64,000 bases of DNA. Origin: Aedes albopictus (Eukaryota > Arthropoda > Insecta > Diptera > Culicidae). Below, one piece after another: positions 59,111 through 64,000 of this stretch; the stretch's first letter is position 1, and every line of letters begins with the position of its first letter. The translations under genes and the position numbers were made by a program. The DNA lies in the NCBI RefSeq assembly GCF_035046485.1, contig NC_085136.1, positions 157,592,754-157,656,753 of the forward strand. Reading direction: 5' to 3'. The notes under the pieces are model-generated. The model was not told the origin of the DNA. It worked only from the letters and a program-made list of their open reading frames with translations, and searched no databases.

Positions 59111-59291
59111 ACTGGAAAAACTTGTAATTAGAAGGCACGAAATGTTGCTAATTGGCAAATTGAGAGATGAAATTTGTGAAAAAAATCGCGTTCTGGTGGG
59201 ATTCGAACCCACGACTCCGTATTCGCTAGACCGGCGCTTTAACCAACTAAGCCACAGAACAGGTAATGGTTCTGCGGAATAGAAAGCCAAA
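59111..59291. repeat. 181-base block, copy 1
   Basis: Identical by eye to 59933-60113, same orientation. It contains a tRNA-Thr-like sequence on the - strand and starts 84 bases after the Penelope stop. Confidence 0.9.
59189..59261 (-). tRNA. tRNA-Thr-like pseudogene, copy 1
   Basis: 73 bases with a 7-base acceptor stem (first pair T.G), a sound D arm (ggcttagttggttaaagc) and a perfect T arm (gtgggttcgaatcccac), closest to eukaryotic tRNA-Thr. The anticodon stem has only about half its pairs, and the loop reads ctagcga (AGC in the anticodon position). A functional tRNA is unlikely; a SINE head or pseudogene is more likely. Confidence 0.55.
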
Positions 59292-59550
59292 CTGACTCCG
59301 AAGCCGCACCGTGAACACTCCTATTTCACAAACTCATCTCTCTTTTCGGCTTAGATGCCAATCCACAACACACTCCTGTTTGTGCCCACTACCTACAAGT
59401 GCGAGCGAGTTATTTATATGAAGCCGAGACTTACTCTCGCACTCCGCATACCTAGCCACCAGGCAGTTTGTTTTGCTGGTGTCTAATTAGTACACGCAAA
59501 AACGGCTACGCTCAAAAATGTGTTCGGCCTGCACATTTTTAGTAAACATC

Positions 59551-59763
59551 CATGCCGCACATGACTGTGTTCGAAACACACATTTTTTTAAAATTGCTCG
59601 TACGCTCATATGAGCATGTATTTTGCAATAATTTCGACATGGCAACCTCACTGGGTTTATAAACCACCTTCAAACACCGAAAAATATTGATATTTTGCAA
59701 AAATGTGAGCGTGTGAGCAATTTAAAAAAATGTGTGTTTCCGACACAGTCCCTGTGCGGCATG
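59551..59763. mobile_element. MITE with catgccgcaca ends
   Basis: Arms of about 58 bases are inverted with few differences: catgccgcacatgactgtgt...attgctcgtacgctca against tgagcgtgtgagcaatt...gacacagtccctgtgcggcatg. 213 bases, between the two tRNA-like blocks. Confidence 0.85.
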
Positions 59764-59932
59764 GGCGCTACTCAAAAATGAGAGCTTTTATTTTAGAGAG
59801 TATGCGTCGAGAGCTCGGCACGGTCGGACGCTCGGACGACCGAACTGCGCCAAGTGACGCAGCAAGGGTACAATGATACATATTGCCCATTTTACTGGCA
59901 TTTTACCAGGTTAGCTGGTATGTCTGAAACAT

Positions 59933-60113
59933 ACTGGAAAAACTTGTAATTAGAAGGCACGAAATGTTGCTAATTGGCAAATTGAGAGATGAAATTTGTG
60001 AAAAAAATCGCGTTCTGGTGGGATTCGAACCCACGACTCCGTATTCGCTAGACCGGCGCTTTAACCAACTAAGCCACAGAACAGGTAATGGTTCTGCGGA
60101 ATAGAAAGCCAAA
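59933..60113. repeat. 181-base block, copy 2
   Basis: Direct copy of 59111-59291. It is followed by ggcttcggagtcagtttggc (60119 on), the reverse complement of the sequence that follows copy 1 (gccaaactgactccgaagcc, 59285 on). Confidence 0.9.
60011..60083 (-). tRNA. tRNA-Thr-like pseudogene, copy 2
   Basis: Identical to 59189-59261, with the same broken anticodon stem. Confidence 0.55.
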
Positions 60114-60187
60114 GCCGGTGGCTTCGGAGTCAGTTTGGCTTGCAACTTGCAGAATTTTAGGTTTATACCTAAATTTGCCACATGACT

Positions 60188-61018
60188 CTTTTGCCCCACA
60201 ATTGGGTTTTTAAATTATGAAAAATGTATTCATTTTTTGATTTTATACGAAAGAGCACCTTTTTCTGAGCCACTATGATTTTTTTTTTCAGATTTTTGGA
60301 ACCTTATTTTGGTACCTAAAATCAATTTCAAAGAGATTTTTTGAAATCACCTTTTGACAGCTGAGCAACTTTTTGACAGCTCCGCCCAGTACAAACTGCG
60401 ATGAGGGGTGATTCGCCAAATTGCTCCCATACAAACTTCAAATTGATTTTTAAATAGATTCCCGGGCTCCAAAATTCATGAAAATTTGGATTTCAGCTCA
60501 GTTTGACATGCAGATTCAGAATATCGAATGATCTCAACATTGTTAAAAAAGGCAATTCGAAGTTTTGCCCCACTATGTGTAAAATACAATTTCCAAATCT
60601 TTTTTGCAAAAAGTTAGTCATGCTAGAACATCTTCAAAATATACCTAGTTACGCCCCAAAATAAAATATCGAATTCGATTTCATTAAAATTTCATTCCAT
60701 GCATTGGAAGGGCCATCGCATGTTACAATATTTTGATCAAAAACCAACATTTTGTCATAATTTCTCGAAATATTGATCAATTTCCATAATTTTTGGAGAC
60801 AAAAGACTGTTTTTCAAAAAGGCTTCGAACAACCTTGACACCCGAAAAAAATAATTTGAATTGAGCTCAAAAACTCTTGCCCCACTCGAACTTTTGCCCC
60901 ACTTTACTTTAGATCCAACAGTCGAACTCTCGCACATCCATTAAAAATCCATTCATAATAAAGTAAAAGTGTGAATTTCCAGCAGTTGTTAGGGCATGTG
61001 GGGCAAAATAAGCATTTG
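60188..61018. mobile_element. Element with ttgccccac/gtggggcaa ends, holding repeat copy B
   Basis: The left edge ttgccccaca (60190) and the right edge tgtggggcaa (61002) are inverted. Several ttgccccact words lie between. 60201-60557 is copy B of the repeat at 4590-4941, which suggests that copy A is a part of the same family. Noncoding. Confidence 0.5.
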
Positions 61019-63708
61019 AAAGGATCGTTCTTGACCATGTATTTTTTATGATGGCTATGAACCTCTAATTACACCTGCAGCAATTTTCAACGATCTACAG
61101 TCGTGCTTGTTGTTTGAAAGTACGTTTTAATTCTCTTCTTGAATGAAGAAGGGCAAAATTGGGCAAAATGGACCACTTCCCTTGCCGTGCGATGAATGAA
61201 TTTAGCACCAATGGATTTCTCGTATTTCTGTTATGTCAGAAATGGGCAACTTCACGTACCAAAACCAGCGGCGTTAAAAGATCCGTTTTATTGGGTCGAT
61301 TTTTCCCACTGTGCGGTGTTTGGTAAAGTTAGGCTTGAATTATGACCATTTTTCTATTTCAGAACCAGCTTCTGATAAATAATGTTCGAGTTATGTTTTA
61401 GAGTTGTTTGCACAACTGTACCAATTTATTCATCTTTTCAAGAACTGTCAATCCAAGCACCTCAGATATGCAGAAGCTAACTGCATCAGTTCATTTGGAT
61501 TGGACGTGTCTCGTCTCAGTATGGTTATACTCGTACGCTAACCTTTACCGGAGCGAGCTCAGATGGCATCACAATCCAAGGGGAATACTCACGTGAGTTT
61601 GGTTGTCATTGTAGGTGGAGGTATTGTGCTGTACGCAGAGCAGGTTACCGGACCCAACGCATACCGGACATAATTGCAACATTTGTACCCTGCTTTCAGA
61701 AACGCCCCTCTCCCTGTTCTTCTGTTGGATGGAAGTTTGATCATTGCTCTACGCTATTAAGCTGTTTATTTTGAAGGGTATAAATTGTTTGGATCATCAG
61801 AGGCTTACATCAGACTAACGAAATCAACATGGTCTCCGGGATTGAAATAATTTACTTCTGGGGACATTAAACTTTAATTTACTGTCATATTCTAGGTTGT
61901 GGTACTGCCATCCTTGTCAGATGAAACAAATGTGATGCCAATGCGTCAGAAATACATACTTTTTTTTTTCCTTTTGCTATCCCATATATTGCAGTGCATA
62001 AAAGTTCACGTTTATCTGTCGGTAGTGATTTTTGTTCTCATCAGTAGAAGTGTTACGGTAAGCACATGACTATCCCGGCAAAGCACTATCATTTTTCGCA
62101 GTAATGCAAAAACGGATAACGAAAAGGATTTTTCAATCAGCTAATGTACCAGGCAACCACACCGCCACACTTTTTTTTACTCACATAGAAGTGCAGTAGT
62201 GGATAAAGATATCAAGAGAAGGTGGGTTTGTAGCCAGATTTGTTATCACGAGCATAATTTCTACTCGAAAAGGATGAAGTTGGAATAAGAAGATAATATT
62301 CAGATCTTCCATCGAAATTCTAATCCATGTAAGTTCATTGATGAATTTCTGCATCATGAGAAAAAAATTGAATATAAAAAGAATAAGTATGAGAAAGAAA
62401 AAAAGTAGAAAAACATAAAAGAAAGATGAGAAGTACGATAAGAATATTGAGAAGAAAACGAAGAAAAATATAAAAAATGCAGAGGAAAAAGAAGATTTAA
62501 AAGGAAAATTTAGAAGATTGGATAAAAGAAGAAGAATGAGAAGAACAAGAAGAATAACAAGGAAAGTATATAAATCAAAATGCGATGATCTCAAGATTAA
62601 TCTTCAAATAACATGCGATAACAGTTTGAGCAAATCCATTGTTTCGTTTAGTGTGGAAAGATTCGCGCAAATTTAAATCCCTTTCGTTCATCCCTAAAGT
62701 ACGCTTCTTTTTCTACCACCCAAAACTTAACTGGATACAACAGGTTCATCAGCAAAACATACAGTTTTGATCCATTCCGACAAAATAGTCATTCATGGAG
62801 TAGTTTTAGACATTTTTGCATCCTTTTTACGTTCATGATTGCTGGAGTTTCTCATGTTCTACAGGATCATTTCAAACTCACCTATACGGGATGATGCGTT
62901 ATAAAACTTCTCTTCCTCTTCATGCCACTTTGAAATTAACCTTTAAGGGCTGTACATCGCTTCACCTTCCATCTTCTAGTCATAGTGAGTCCGATCAGAA
63001 CGACCGACGACGTCGAGCACGGGAGAATTTGCCTGTGCCATTAACTCGTGGAATGGAGCCGCACTATTATACTTGCTCTTCAATCCTTTCACAGACCAAT
63101 TTCTAAAAGGTTGAAAATCATCAGACAAGCGAAACGAAGAACGATTTTCTTCCCCACACAAAAAGGCGTCCCGGTCGTCGTCCCGTCCCGGTGAATGGTT
63201 CGGTGAGCAGGAGTTGAGTATGGAAATTAATTTTCTTTCTGTTTAATGAAAATTTTAATCCCCCCACAAGTTGCTCAACATTAAAGCTCAAAGGCCAAAT
63301 GAAGTTTGAGTGAGAGCAAATGTCTTGGGTGTAGCTGCAGCAATTATCAAATTATTGAACCACTGCTGGTTCAATGGTGTTAAAGAGAAATTAGCACCTT
63401 CCCGTATCAAGCTTATTTGACTCAATTTTATTGGCTAAGTTGGTTAATTTTTTTTTTATGCCGATGATCAAAATTATGATCGATGAAGAAGTTTTCCGTT
63501 TCTATAGCACTTCTTTATCTTTAGCCTTGTCTTTAGCTTGCAGGAACGCTTTCACTTTGACAGATCATGCATGTTAACTTAAGGTTACATGTGCAGTTTC
63601 ACATTTATTAATCGAAACTTTATTTGCAAATATTTTTTTTACATTGTCATATCTTGAGGCTGACATGAATACCGTTTTAGAATACCTATATGCGCTTTTA
63701 CTGCTTAC
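61019..63708. other. About 2.7 kb, no gene seen
   Basis: 61314-61344 is the inverted partner of 56061-56091. 62340-62590 is a long purine-rich (gaa/aga/aaa) tract; the hydrophobic 137-codon - strand frame there is only its complement. No other feature is supported. Confidence 0.4.
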
Positions 63709-63777
63709 GGGTTCATGAAACTCAATGTAACGGTCGTCATTTGAAGTAGCAGGTTCGTGTCCTGTTACGGTCGCCAT
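63709..63777 (-). other. Candidate first coding exon, unidentified
   Basis: On the - strand an ATG opens 23 codons (MATVTGHEPATSNDDRYIEF, then HEP) and ends at a consensus donor, ccc|gtaagc, phase 0. Composition is protein-like, unlike its surroundings. The frame also stays open past the donor to 63574. No partner exon was found downstream, and the family is unknown to me. Confidence 0.35.
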
Positions 63778-64000
63778 AAAGTAATTTTGTCCACTTTGGT
63801 TGACGGCAATGACACTTTCAAGTTAGTTTAAAATTTTTCCTTTAGCTCCTATTTTTGTCATTTTGATGTATTTTTTTTTTTTGAAAAACTTAGGTTATTA
63901 AAACGCTGAATGCATTTTGCGCTGTAGTTAAACATTGAGTTGTGATCGTTAACATACCTAGTATTTAAAAGATGGTTCTATTGCGTCCTCATTAGTAGAA
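63778..64000. other. No gene seen
   Basis: A/T-rich window end; may be 5' flank of the candidate exon on the - strand. Confidence 0.3.

Noticed and set aside
59189..60083. Functional tRNA-Ala (AGC) genes
   Set aside because: Body resembles tRNA-Thr, the anticodon stem is broken in both copies, and both sit in an identical repeated block.
62181..62594. 137-codon hydrophobic frame resembling a membrane protein
   Set aside because: It is the complement of a purine-rich (gaa/aaa) low-complexity tract; homopolymer-like F/L/I content is expected.

Overview
The window looks like nuclear DNA of a culicine mosquito, most likely Aedes. Three compact host genes are clearly insect-like, two of them with short spliced introns. 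The rest is dense, nested transposon sequence of mosquito type: two Feilai-like tRNA-derived SINEs, RTE and R1 clade LINEs, BEL/Pao and gypsy-like LTR elements, a Penelope element and many TIR/MITE elements. There is no bacterial gene organisation and no CRISPR array. A 500-base run of N at 15324-15823 is an assembly gap.

Host genes lie together at 5.8-9.6 kb, and all three products act in or on mitochondria: IscU (Fe-S scaffold, + strand, 5852-6304), mRpS14 (mitoribosomal uS14m, - strand, two exons, 6934-7394) and TSPO (outer-membrane translocator protein, + strand, two exons, 8992-9588). Two further short stretches (31500-31555 + and 63709-63777 -) have the shape of first coding exons but are not identified.

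1-4.1 kb: 5' half of a BEL/Pao element on the - strand. Its gag-pol frame is open from the ATG at 3263 to the window edge. 4.1-5.5 kb: MITEs and a dispersed repeat. 11-16 kb: minisatellites, two foldback-type inverted arrays and a jockey-like LINE cut by the gap. 16.8-20.7 kb: a complete gypsy-type LTR element (TSD gctg) with 1.05-kb LTRs and no gag-pol. 20.9-22.4 kb: a TIR element and a Feilai SINE. 24-30.6 kb: an RTE LINE (- strand) split by a decayed LTR element (TSD gaggc). The leader of that LTR element carries the most unusual structure seen here, an array of 12 short hairpins with changing but complementary arms. 32-39 kb: long-hairpin MITEs, an R1 LINE fragment and a second Feilai SINE. 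40-42 kb: MITE with an aattatgggtca motif. 42.0-48.4 kb: a 6.4-kb hAT-type element (TSD cacaaaat) filled with a degenerate ggaattcctt-type array. 48.7-54.95 kb: an R1 LINE split by a 5.4-kb compound inverted insertion. 55.4-59.0 kb: a third SINE and a nearly complete Penelope element (RT plus GIY-YIG). 59-61 kb: duplicated tRNA-Thr-like blocks, a MITE and a repeat shared with 4.6 kb. 61-64 kb: mostly featureless.

Apart from the three host genes, the window records successive insertions. Several nesting events can be ordered because interrupted open frames or target duplications can be matched on both sides. All boundaries were read by eye.
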